Part shown: piece after piece, positions 1-7,512 of the stretch | How positions within the stretch are numbered: the stretch's first letter is position 1 | How the letters are laid out: each line of letters begins with the position of its first letter | DNA from: Clostridium sp. AF37-5 | Lineage (GTDB): Bacteria > Bacillota > Clostridia > Lachnospirales > Lachnospiraceae | Length of the DNA: 64,000 nucleotides | Direction: 5' to 3' | Assembly (NCBI RefSeq): GCF_003477605.1 | Contig: NZ_QUDR01000004.1 | Coordinates: 1 to 64,000 of the forward strand | The notes under the pieces: generated by a model | The model's input: only the letters and a program-made list of their open reading frames with translations | Databases searched by the model: none | Told to the model about the DNA's origin: nothing | Translations under genes and position numbers: made by a program

Positions 1-50
1 CCTAACTGTCTGTTAGCGTTCATTGATGTAATGTTGTGTTGTACGATCAT
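1..50 (-). CDS. hag: Flagellin, N-terminal fragment (runs off the left edge)
   Basis: The minus strand from base 50 reads MIVQHNITSMNANRQL and then leaves the window. This is the classic conserved N-terminus of flagellin, the secreted subunit polymerised into the flagellar filament. Only 16 codons are visible, so length and variable region are unknown. The start follows a very strong ribosome binding site (AAGGAGG, bases 61-67 on the complement) that lies in the loop of a small hairpin. A sigma-28 promoter lies about 170 bp upstream, giving a long structured leader. The gene is the last of the late flagellar block on this strand. Identification rests on the N-terminal motif plus context. Confidence 0.93.
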   Translation of the reverse strand, partial: MIVQHNITSMNANRQL

Positions 51-54
51 AATG

Positions 55-70
55 ATTACCTCCTTGTAAT
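55..70 (-). promoter_or_regulatory. CsrA-type hairpin holding the flagellin Shine-Dalgarno
   Basis: On the mRNA strand ATTAC and GTAAT form a perfect 5-bp stem around the hexaloop AAGGAG. The loop contains both the GGA recognised by CsrA and the ribosome binding site of flagellin, and ACAAGGA fits the CsrA consensus. CsrA bound here would block ribosome entry, as known for hag of Bacillus subtilis. csrA and fliW are both encoded a few kb upstream. Binding itself is inferred. Confidence 0.75.
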
Positions 71-72
71 AC

Positions 73-92
73 ACCGCAATTCCTTTTGCGGT
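73..92 (-). promoter_or_regulatory. Second CsrA-type hairpin in the flagellin leader
   Basis: A perfect 7-bp stem (ACCGCAA with TTGCGGT) closes the loop AAGGAA, again presenting GGA. It lies 2 bases upstream of the Shine-Dalgarno hairpin, so one CsrA dimer could bridge both. The arrangement matches the two-site leader of B. subtilis hag. On the plus strand the same hairpin is followed by a T-run and could look like a terminator, but no plus-strand gene precedes it. Confidence 0.7.
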
Positions 93-222
93 TTGTTTTT
101 AATTTTTTGTTATAATATCGAGAGGAGTAGCTTCCATCACAGCGGGCCCTGCCATGATTTCTCGCCCGCTCCGCTCGTTACTATCGTCTGTTTGGAAGTG
201 TATTATCTTCCTAACACTATAT

Positions 223-249
223 ATATCGGATAGACATCAACATACTTAA
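223..249 (-). promoter_or_regulatory. Sigma-28 promoter of flagellin
   Basis: The minus strand reads TTAAGTAT, 11 bases, then TCCGATAT. This fits the flagellar sigma factor consensus TAAAGTTT-N11-GCCGATAA with the correct spacing. Transcription would start near base 215, leaving a leader of about 165 nt (51-215). The leader also contains a 5-bp stem (194-211) and a 7-bp GC-rich stem (141-170) besides the two CsrA-type hairpins. Confidence 0.85.
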
Positions 250-276
250 CCCCTAAATTAAAATTTTTTTATTTTT

Positions 277-1567
277 TTATTCACCCTGTATTTCATGGTA
301 CAAAAGATCCGCTGCATATGTATAATCTGCCCGCTCAATCGCATCAAAAATCGGATTAATCAATGGGGCTGTGCTCCTATTTGTACCAAGTTTTGCTACA
401 TTTGCCATAAACAAGTCCATGCCGTCTGCAATTTCATTCTGATAAAAGCAAACCGCCTTTGGTTGCATTCGTCACAGTAATCGATGGGTAAAGGGCAATC
501 ATCTTCTCAAACCAGTCTTTAAATTCCAGCCAGTCCATGCGGGAATACACTTTATCTCCATAATAACCGTCTGTTTCAATTCCGCTCGCGTCTCCATAAT
601 ATTCTTTTTTCCCATTTGTATGAGATGAACCATCAGATGCATATGCCAATTCCTGCACGTTTCTGCATCATCAAAATCTGCTCATGGTCAAATCCCCAGA
701 TTTTCTTTGCGGTATTACGGTTTAAAAATTCAGTTCTTGTATTGGAAGACCCTAATACAGGAATCAGGTTACTTCTCTCATCTTCAAAACAAAATAAACC
801 TTTTCCCGCATCCACACTAGCAACTAAGTCCGGTATCACCTGATGAGAAAGCAGCGTCGGCAATGCAGCATCCGCACACCAAATCAGTGCATGTCCCTTC
901 GCCTCTTTTAAATCTTCCACATTCTTCTCTAACGATGGTCCCGCAGACACTAAAATAACCGAAATATCTGCATTTTCCTTTCGGTAAAGGCGCCTTAATG
1001 GAACTCTTTTGTCATGTTCGGGAAATTCGCAATCTGGTTTTGTATCATCGCCACAGCAAAACGCTTTAGCGGTGCTCTCATAAAAGTAATATCATCACAT
1101 ATTTTCTGACAGATTTCCTGCACTTTCAAAAATTCTTCCTCATACCAGTCCACATAACCCAGATGCAGCGCAAGCATCGTTTCTTCCACCCAGTCATCAT
1201 CCAGTAAATCTTTTGCAGTACAAGAAAATTTAGCATATTCGGATGCTTGAAAAATTTTCACACGGCGGCATTTCACCGCTTTTTTATACAGATTACTTGT
1301 TTGCATCTGTGAAAACACTAAGTTTTCCGGCTCATAAACTAATATCTGCCCCGGCACCTTTTCGATAAGTTCCAACACAATCCGGCAGTCCCCCATGCCA
1401 AACAAAATGATATTTTCCGTCCGTTTTGACACCACTTTTTCGCACTAGCATGACGCCGCAACCGCTCCATCATACATACTTCCAAGATGTCTTTTAAGTC
1501 CATCTCTTTCTAAAACCGGAACCGGATGACCGTCTTTTGCCCGCAGGATGGTTCCCTTTATATCCAT
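277..1567 (-). pseudogene. Broken MAF / DUF115 flagellin-modification gene
   Basis: Four reading-frame pieces in succession resemble the motility accessory factor family (DUF115, MptE-like), which modifies flagellin with nonulosonic sugars. A start with a good GGGAG site at 1567 runs 40 codons to an in-frame TAG at 1445-1447. The same frame continues (ILFGMGD, ILVYEPE) to about 995, shifts to another frame with the family signature VSAGPSLEKN and PDLVASVDAGK (about 640-985), shifts again (DGSSHTNGK, 450-658), and shifts once more for the C-terminus (277-468). The segment just before DGSSHTNGK also looks deleted. At about 430 codons it is well short of the usual length. Several independent lesions indicate real decay rather than one sequencing error. 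It sits between the flagellar chaperone genes and flagellin, where intact maf genes are often found. Confidence 0.8.
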
Positions 1568-1592
1568 TTATTTTCTCCCTTCATAAAACAAT

Positions 1593-1621
1593 CTAGGACA
1601 GGTGAATAAGACCTGTCCTAG
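1593..1621 (-). terminator. Hairpin after the fliD-fliS-fliT operon
   Basis: CTAGGACAGGT and its exact complement form an 11-bp stem with a 7-base loop, followed on the minus strand by TTGTTTTAT. The T-run is short, so termination may be partial. It separates the fliT-like gene from the decayed MAF gene and flagellin. Confidence 0.65.
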
Positions 1622-1634
1622 TCTGTCTAATGAC

Positions 1635-2123
1635 TTATTGCTTTTCATTGAAATAATACGACTGCTCCGGTCGATGTGAATTTGCCATATTCTGATAATA
1701 ACGTGATGCCGTCTGACTGTTCACATGATAATCATGTATCTGCTTGCGCTTTGACGCAAGATAGATTTTGAAACGTTCACTATTCTGCGCTTCCAGTGCC
1801 TGAATCCGCAGGCCCAAATCCGATACCGCAGAAATCAATTTCTGCATCGTAACAATCTCTGTCAAATAGTTTTTTTTGTGAACCGTGATTTCTTTTTCAA
1901 CCTTCTTAAACAGAGCATCAAAACCTTCATCAATCTGATTCAGTTCATCGATTTGTCTTCCTTTTTCATCTAAATGTTCTTGAAAACGGTCGTAATCGAC
2001 GTCCTCCTGTTTTAGAATTACTTCCTGTTCTTTTGTCTGTTCCAGAATCTGTTGCAAAATTTTTTCTTTTCTTTTCAGCACATCCACCATCATTCTCACA
2101 TAGACACTATTGTTTGAATTCAT
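1635..2123 (-). CDS. FliT-like flagellar coiled-coil protein
   Basis: A 163-residue, charged, mostly helical protein with no signal peptide or membrane segment. It follows fliD and fliS directly, the place usually taken by fliT, the export chaperone of the filament cap. Sequence identity with FliT cannot be shown by eye, so the name rests on size, coiled-coil character and position. The start at 2123 (MNSNNSVYVR) is chosen because GAGGGG lies 6 bases upstream; a longer reading from 2162 lacks such a site and would overlap fliS. The tail is rich in Ser, Gln, Tyr and Asn. Confidence 0.6.
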   Translation of the reverse strand: MNSNNSVYVRMMVDVLKRKEKILQQILEQTKEQEVILKQEDVDYDRFQEHLDEKGRQIDELNQIDEGFDALFKKVEKEITVHKKNYLTEIVTMQKLISAVSDLGLRIQALEAQNSERFKIYLASKRKQIHDYHVNSQTASRYYQNMANSHRPEQSYYFNEKQ

Positions 2124-2151
2124 TGGCATCCCCTCACATCTGTCCTGCCGG

Positions 2152-2529
2152 TTATTTTGCACCGGCAGCTTTCTTCATTACTTCCTTCCAAGTGTCACGC
2201 ATCTCACGGATATACTTCAGAGCATCTTCAATCACATCAATCTCTTTGCTCATGTTCCCCTCTACGAGACGTCTGTAAATATAATCGTACACGCGGTCAA
2301 AATCTTCCCACACCGAGTACTTATGATCAAGTGTAACGCGGAGTTCGGAAATAATCGCCTGTGCTTTTTTCAGATTCACATGCGCCTTTTCCATATCCTT
2401 CTTTTCAATTGCCACAATTGCAATGTTGCAGAATTTAATCGCCCCATCGTAAAGCATCAACGTAAGTTCTGCCGGCGATGCCGTCAAAATAGCATTCCGC
2501 TGATATGCATTAATCGTATTTTGATTCAT
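2152..2529 (-). CDS. fliS: Flagellar chaperone FliS
   Basis: 125 residues, the normal size for FliS, the cytoplasmic chaperone that binds the flagellin C-terminus and stops premature polymerisation. The signature NAYQRNAILTASPAELTLML near the N-terminus and LYDGAIKFC following it are typical (the conserved tyrosine and 'LYDGAI' helix). The remainder is an all-helical bundle. It lies 24 bp after fliD in the same operon. The ATG at 2529 with upstream GGGAG is preferred over the in-frame TTG two codons earlier. In FliW/CsrA organisms FliS also helps meter free flagellin, which fits the presence of both genes here. Confidence 0.93.
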   Translation of the reverse strand: MNQNTINAYQRNAILTASPAELTLMLYDGAIKFCNIAIVAIEKKDMEKAHVNLKKAQAIISELRVTLDHKYSVWEDFDRVYDYIYRRLVEGNMSKEIDVIEDALKYIREMRDTWKEVMKKAAGAK

Positions 2530-2553
2530 ACTCAAACTTCTCCCTTATTTTTA

Positions 2554-4704
2554 TCAATTACCAAAAAGACTTGACATAGAACTCTGCTGTGACTGCAGTT
2601 TCGCAAGTGCAGTTTCCATTGCTGTAAATTTGCTGTAATAACTGTCTTCCATCTCTGCCAGTCTGTCTTCCCAGTCCTCAATCTCATCGTCATACGATTT
2701 CACATCACTCTTCATCTTGATATCATTGTAGAAAGTCAAGGAACTGCTGTATTTCGTTGCCGACATCTTCTGGCTCATAGTCTCACGAAGTTTACCAAAA
2801 ACACCGGTCAATGTTGCAATTACAGCATCCGGATCTTCATCAAGTGCTTTTTTTAGTTTATCATCTTTTGCTGAATATACAGAATCATCCGCATCTCCAT
2901 AAATATGGAGCAGACCACCTTCCGTATAATCCGTTGATGTGATAATACCAAAACTGGAAAGTGCATATGTTTTGCCATCATATTCAACTGTTGACATCAT
3001 AGCTGAACGCATTGAACTCATAATGCTGCTCAATGTTGAATCACTGCGAAGCAGGGAGTTTTTAATCTTATCCTCCCAAAGTTTCACATCGTCATCTGAC
3101 ATTGCCTCTTTTTCCTCACTGGTCAATGGCTCATAACCTTTGGCAGAATCCGCATTGTAAAGTGTGTTCATTTCCTTCATTACAGAATTATATTCTTTCA
3201 GAAAACTCTTAATGGAATTATAAACACTCTCCGTATCATTTGTTACAGAGAAAGTAATTGGCTCATCTGTTTTTGTCAATCCGGTCAGTGTGATATCCAA
3301 TCCATTCGCCGAAACAACGGCTGAAGAGGATGTAAGCTCTGCCCCGTTCAAAATAATCTTGCTGTCAGAAGCTTCAATCAACGCCATCCCCTTTGGAATC
3401 GTGGAATTACTGCTGTCATTTGCTCCACCATTAACCGTAACATTTCCATCTGCATCGACTGCGATATCAGCCATACCAAGTCCGGATAAGGCGGAACCTG
3501 CCAGAACCTCATCACGGTCAGAAATAGAAGCATAATCCTGTACATAGGAAGTAAGGCGTTTTTTTTCGCTCTCCTCATCTACGCCATCCATACCGGTAAA
3601 GGCAGTTACCGTTTCACCATAATATTTCTTTACTGCCTCTTCACTGAAATCAGCCATATCCGCTTCCGTCTTGCCGGAAAAAGCTGCTTCATTAATTCGC
3701 AGCTTCACATCGCTATCATTTAACTGCGTTCCAACATACGAAGTTGTATCAGCATCTGCCTGTTTTGCCACTGCTGCATCATAAGCCTCTTGTGTCTTAC
3801 CCGGTTTCAGACTGCCATCTTCTTCAAAATAGGTGTCTTTTAACTTCTCTTTTGCCTTTTCTTCATACTCACTATACTTCTCACTGTAAATTTTTGCTTT
3901 TACGTAAGTCGTCGCAGCATTTTCCGCTGACGTTTTCTTCGTCTCATAGGAAAGCTTTGCAATCGTATTTAATGCACTGTTATAATCATCGGTTCCTACA
4001 CCCGACGTCTGCAGTTTCTCCATTGCAGAATCAAACAGTTTCTTATTGCTGCTTGTCATACTGCTGTAACCGGCCGCATCGCAAAGTGCCTTTCTGCCAT
4101 TCACCTCCGCATCCGTAATACCAGATGTCGTGATAGAAAAAGCATTTTCAAGACCACTTTCTTTACTGCTGATAAACAGACGTTTCTGTGCATCGTCAAA
4201 ATTTGCATTTAAGCCCGCGCTCTGCAAAGCACTCGTGAAGTCTTTTAATGTAGTGTCTGCAGTAACAGCAAACTTTGTTGTCTTGGTACCAACTGTAATA
4301 CTGATTTCTTTATTCAAAAGCGAAGAATCAATATCTGCCAATTTATCCGATGCAGATGCATCAATTTTAGCACCGGTCAGATACTGGGAAGTTGCGATGT
4401 TTTTAATTTTCATCGAATAACTTCCGTTTGCAGCAGCTGTCTTCGCTGCAACACTTGCCTTTGTCGCATCCGAAACTGTTGTTTTCTTTGTCTTATAAGC
4501 AGTAGATAACTGCATTTTAGACACAAAATTATTATAAAGACCTGTCAGCTTGGTATTCAACTCTGACCATTTAGTCTGTGTCCACTCTAGTTTTGTTTTT
4601 GCCTTCACTACTTTATTTTTCTTCATACTCTGGGCGGACATCAATTCTTTTACAATTGCCTCTGTATCCATACCGGATAATAATCCACTCATTCTGATTC
4701 CCAT
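2554..4704 (-). CDS. fliD: Flagellar filament cap protein FliD (HAP2)
   Basis: 716 residues, at the long end for FliD, which caps the growing filament and inserts flagellin subunits. The N-terminal FliD_N region is clear (SGLLSGMDTEAIVKELM), followed by coiled coil. The middle, roughly residues 200-430, is a Ser/Thr/Ala-rich variable domain exposed outside the cell. The C-terminal FliD_C region (about 470-716) ends in coiled coil with LAKLQSQQSSM, a typical ending. The start has AGGAGG 8 bases upstream. It lies 11 bp after flaG and is read from the sigma-28 promoter in front of flaG. Secreted through the flagellar type III export system, so no signal peptide is expected or seen. Confidence 0.95.
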   Translation of the reverse strand: MGIRMSGLLSGMDTEAIVKELMSAQSMKKNKVVKAKTKLEWTQTKWSELNTKLTGLYNNFVSKMQLSTAYKTKKTTVSDATKASVAAKTAAANGSYSMKIKNIATSQYLTGAKIDASASDKLADIDSSLLNKEISITVGTKTTKFAVTADTTLKDFTSALQSAGLNANFDDAQKRLFISSKESGLENAFSITTSGITDAEVNGRKALCDAAGYSSMTSSNKKLFDSAMEKLQTSGVGTDDYNSALNTIAKLSYETKKTSAENAATTYVKAKIYSEKYSEYEEKAKEKLKDTYFEEDGSLKPGKTQEAYDAAVAKQADADTTSYVGTQLNDSDVKLRINEAAFSGKTEADMADFSEEAVKKYYGETVTAFTGMDGVDEESEKKRLTSYVQDYASISDRDEVLAGSALSGLGMADIAVDADGNVTVNGGANDSSNSTIPKGMALIEASDSKIILNGAELTSSSAVVSANGLDITLTGLTKTDEPITFSVTNDTESVYNSIKSFLKEYNSVMKEMNTLYNADSAKGYEPLTSEEKEAMSDDDVKLWEDKIKNSLLRSDSTLSSIMSSMRSAMMSTVEYDGKTYALSSFGIITSTDYTEGGLLHIYGDADDSVYSAKDDKLKKALDEDPDAVIATLTGVFGKLRETMSQKMSATKYSSSLTFYNDIKMKSDVKSYDDEIEDWEDRLAEMEDSYYSKFTAMETALAKLQSQQSSMSSLFGN

Positions 4705-4715
4705 AGTGGTACCTC

Positions 4716-5129
4716 CTATCTTTTCTCATCTACTAAGATACCAGCCATCTCCCACATCTTCTGAAGCATATCCAAAGATTTTTCCGGTGGAATTTCACGG
4801 ATGACTTCATCGGTATCCTCATTAATCACTTTAATCGAAACACGATTTGTCTCTTTGTGATACGAATACTCACAACGCGTATGCTCCATACGGCGGTTTG
4901 CGCTTTTTACCGCATCGTCAATCGTTGCTTCGCTTGGGTTATGCTCTTTGTTTCCACGGTTCTGATTCGTCGCTTCTCCGGATTCAGATACCGTTCTCAC
5001 AACTGCAGAAGAAGCCTCGGAAACAGACTGCGCTGCTGTATGTGCACTTTCAACCGGTGCACGCTTAACCTTAACACTCTCTGTCGAGCTATAATTTGAA
5101 TTAACACTACTAATACTTTCCATATCCAT
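4716..5129 (-). CDS. flaG: FlaG family protein
   Basis: 137 residues. The C-terminal half matches FlaG (VSIKVINEDTDEVIREIPP followed by a helix with LDMLQKMWEMAGI), a small protein usually encoded before fliD and linked to filament length control. The first 70 residues are Ser/Ala/Glu-rich and look disordered, as is common. First gene after a sigma-28 promoter, with GGAGG 7 bases before the ATG, and 11 bp ahead of fliD. Confidence 0.9.
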   Translation of the reverse strand: MDMESISSVNSNYSSTESVKVKRAPVESAHTAAQSVSEASSAVVRTVSESGEATNQNRGNKEHNPSEATIDDAVKSANRRMEHTRCEYSYHKETNRVSIKVINEDTDEVIREIPPEKSLDMLQKMWEMAGILVDEKR

Positions 5130-5182
5130 AATAACACCTCCGTGTGTAATAAAAAAGAAACGTTTTCCCTAACTTAAAGTAA

Positions 5183-5209
5183 ATATCGGCTATCTTTTTA
5201 AAAAAATTA
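5183..5209 (-). promoter_or_regulatory. Sigma-28 promoter of flaG-fliD-fliS
   Basis: The minus strand reads TAATTTTT, 11 bases, GCCGATAT. The -10 matches the flagellar sigma consensus at 7 of 8 bases and the -35 at 6 of 8. It lies in the 124-bp gap between csrA and flaG. Confidence 0.75.
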
Positions 5210-5253
5210 ACCCCTTTACTAAAATTCGTAAAACGCTTCTTCTTTTGTCCTAT

Positions 5254-5478
5254 TTATTTGTCTTTTAACAGCTCACCAAGTGCTGCCGGATTTACCGTAT
5301 TGGCTGCCGCTGCATTTGCCTCCTGTATCTGTACAAAAAGTTCTTTGCGGTAAATCGGAACATCTTTTGGTGCGTTAATACCAATTTTCACCTGATCCCC
5401 TTTTACTTCCAAAACAGTGACTTCAATATTATCATTTAAAATAATAGATTCATTTACTTTTCTTGCCAGGGCTAACAT
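5254..5478 (-). CDS. csrA: Carbon storage regulator CsrA
   Basis: 74 residues. MLALARKVNESIIL is the standard N-terminus of CsrA/RsmA, a dimeric RNA-binding protein that recognises GGA in hairpin loops and represses translation. The family core (VTVLEVKGDQVKIGINAP, then VPIYRKEL) is intact; a short alanine-rich tail follows. The start at 5478 is set by homology and by AGGAGG inside the end of fliW; the upstream in-frame extension is not part of the protein. Only one base separates it from fliW, whose product antagonises CsrA, so they are translationally coupled. Its obvious target is the flagellin leader at 55-92. Confidence 0.96.
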   Translation of the reverse strand: MLALARKVNESIILNDNIEVTVLEVKGDQVKIGINAPKDVPIYRKELFVQIQEANAAAANTVNPAALGELLKDK

Positions 5479-5479
5479 A

Positions 5480-5935
5480 TTAACATTCCTCCTTTTTCTC
5501 ATTGAGGATGTCATATATTTTGTATTTCACCTCATAATCGTTATTCTCACAGATAATCTGGGCACCCTTTCTTGTGTCAGCATTCACAATAATCGGTGCT
5601 TTTAAATTCACTGACATCTGTTCAATCTGTTCTGGAACTGTCATTGTGACTAAAATCACAAGATTCTCTTCTGTCAATTCTCCAATATGAGAAAGCAGCT
5701 CGTCTTCAACAATCGGATTATAATCTTCCTTTATAATCCATGGTTTTACAACCGGAAGTGCTAAAGTTGGTTCCTCAACACTCTGTAACCAGGAAATGTT
5801 GCTGTTCTCTTTTTCACAGTCATATAAAATCGTGAATTTTTTATAATCAGCAAGCCCAATCAAACCGCGTTCAAAAGTAATGATTTTTTCCTCCGGTAAA
5901 TCGACTTCCCCAAAAAATTTTGTTTTTACTAACAT
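5480..5935 (-). CDS. fliW: Flagellar assembly factor FliW
   Basis: 151 residues, the usual length. FliW binds either CsrA or free flagellin: when flagellin is secreted FliW is released and sequesters CsrA, relieving repression of hag. Typical features are TKFFGEVDLPEEKIITFERG near the start, the GLIGL stretch, and VNADTRKGAQII near the C-terminus. Start has AAGGAGG. It sits between flgL and csrA, 15 bp after flgL, the gene order known from Bacillus and Clostridia. Confidence 0.95.
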   Translation of the reverse strand: MLVKTKFFGEVDLPEEKIITFERGLIGLADYKKFTILYDCEKENSNISWLQSVEEPTLALPVVKPWIIKEDYNPIVEDELLSHIGELTEENLVILVTMTVPEQIEQMSVNLKAPIIVNADTRKGAQIICENNDYEVKYKIYDILNEKKEEC

Positions 5936-5950
5936 CCCAATTCCTCCTTA

Positions 5951-7438
5951 TTAAATAAAGTTAAGCAGTGACTGACCGAGTATCTTCGATGTCGCATTCA
6001 AGGTCGCCTGATACAGAAGGTCTGCCTCCGAGAAGTTTACATAAGCCTCTCCCAAATCTGCATCTTCATTATCGGATTTTGCTTCTTTTGTATCAATCTG
6101 CTGCTGTTCCAGTTTCGATTTTGTCATACTCATACGGTTATAACGGGAACCATGGTCAGCAAGTGCCACATTCAATTCATCTTTTGCTGACTGGCAGGTC
6201 GTAATTGCAGAGCCCAGCGCTTTTCCAAGCACCGTCTTCTGAAGCTGAATCTCTGTCTCAATCTGGCTCTTTAACTCATTGAGATTGGCCAATGTTGTTT
6301 TATCATTTTCATCACAGTCATTAATCCGCTTCTCCACAGACTTCAGATTGGCTTCCATCACATCCAAGTCATTACAGATATTTGTAATATCAGAAATCGT
6401 TCTGCCAACTGCCAGATTAATGGAATCACAGCCTTCTGTATTAACAACCAAAGTCTGACTGAAATTAATCTGGTACATCATATTCTGAGTACCTGCTGTG
6501 CGGTAATTCGATACCTCTCCGGTTGTATTATCCACTGCCGTACAGTTAAAATAATGTTCCGGACGCACATCTTTTGCAGCAAATTCTGTTTTCTTGTAAT
6601 CAACGCTCAAATCTTTTCCGGCACGAATACTGTCATAAACATCGTCACCAAATACAAGCTCACCGGTTTCCGGAACAAAATACACCTCATCAGCTCCCGG
6701 GTGCAGATGCTCATTATACTTTGTATCCGCTGCTACACTCTTCGTAATTGCAGTAACTGTCTGCTGTGTTCCGGTCGAGTCCGTATAAGTAAGTTTTACT
6801 GTTTGGTTATCATCTAATTTATCATAAGATAAAAGTGCACGGTGCGTCGTTGCAAACTCGGATGCCTGATTGGCATAGTCCGCCGCACTGCTTCCCGCAT
6901 TGTAAGACGCCTCTCCATATACATACTGATATTTATTAATGGTATTAATATCAATATTCTCTGTAATCGTATAAGTAGTCCCCGTCTCCTCTTTATCAAA
7001 AAGCATCGGCACATCGGTACGAAATCCTGTAAACAGATAACGTCCGGCATAATCCGCATCGGCATTCTGCTCATAGATATATTTTGAAAACTGTTTTAAC
7101 TGTGTCACAATATCCGCGCGGTCTTTCTCATTATAAGTACCGGTAGCCGCCTGTGTACAGTAATCAATCATATCCGTAAGTTTTTTATTAACTGCATTCA
7201 GACAAGTTTCTGTCGCACCCATCCAAGATGTTGCATCCTTGATGTTTGTCAAATACTGATCAATTTCTGCCAAAGTTGTACGATATTTGAGGGCACGTGC
7301 CGCAATCGTCGGATCATCCGATGGTCTCTGTATTTTTTTCTGCGTATTATACTGTGTCAGATATTTATTATATGCCACCTTATTTTTCTGCATATTCAAC
7401 ATGGAATTGTTACGCATCATCGTATTCGTTACTCTCAT
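5951..7438 (-). CDS. flgL: Hook-filament junction protein FlgL (HAP3)
   Basis: 495 residues; most FlgL proteins are near 300, so this one carries a large central insertion (about residues 130-330) that would be surface exposed. The N-terminus MRVTNTMMRNNSMLNMQKNK and the following 'KIQRPSDDPTIAARAL' region are diagnostic, and the C-terminus (EAYVNFSEADLLYQATLNA, then ILGQSLLNFI) is the flagellin-like D0 helix. FlgL joins FlgK to the filament. It has GGAGGG before the ATG, follows the second flgK copy, and precedes fliW. A further sigma-28-like -10 box lies just upstream. Confidence 0.93.
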   Translation of the reverse strand: MRVTNTMMRNNSMLNMQKNKVAYNKYLTQYNTQKKIQRPSDDPTIAARALKYRTTLAEIDQYLTNIKDATSWMGATETCLNAVNKKLTDMIDYCTQAATGTYNEKDRADIVTQLKQFSKYIYEQNADADYAGRYLFTGFRTDVPMLFDKEETGTTYTITENIDINTINKYQYVYGEASYNAGSSAADYANQASEFATTHRALLSYDKLDDNQTVKLTYTDSTGTQQTVTAITKSVAADTKYNEHLHPGADEVYFVPETGELVFGDDVYDSIRAGKDLSVDYKKTEFAAKDVRPEHYFNCTAVDNTTGEVSNYRTAGTQNMMYQINFSQTLVVNTEGCDSINLAVGRTISDITNICNDLDVMEANLKSVEKRINDCDENDKTTLANLNELKSQIETEIQLQKTVLGKALGSAITTCQSAKDELNVALADHGSRYNRMSMTKSKLEQQQIDTKEAKSDNEDADLGEAYVNFSEADLLYQATLNATSKILGQSLLNFI

Positions 7439-7485
7439 GTCAGCCCTCCGTTTCCGAATTTCAAATTCATCTTTTTATACTTTAT

Positions 7486-7512
7486 TTATCGGCATCACAC
7501 GCCGGTTTCATT
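7486..7512 (-). promoter_or_regulatory. Possible internal sigma-28 promoter before flgL
   Basis: The minus strand carries a perfect -10 box GCCGATAA (7486-7493) about 50 bp before flgL. The matching -35 is poor (TAATGAAA at a 10-base spacing), lying in the last codons of flgK2. It may give extra expression of flgL-fliW-csrA, or be chance. Confidence 0.35.

Noticed and set aside
36-233. Plus-strand open frame across the flagellin leader
   Set aside because: It lies antisense to a structured leader with a sigma-28 promoter and has no ribosome site or recognisable sequence.
5156-5241. AAGAAACGTTTT / AAAACGCTTCTT inverted repeat as terminator of csrA
   Set aside because: The loop would be over 60 bases and contains the flaG promoter; too weak to call.
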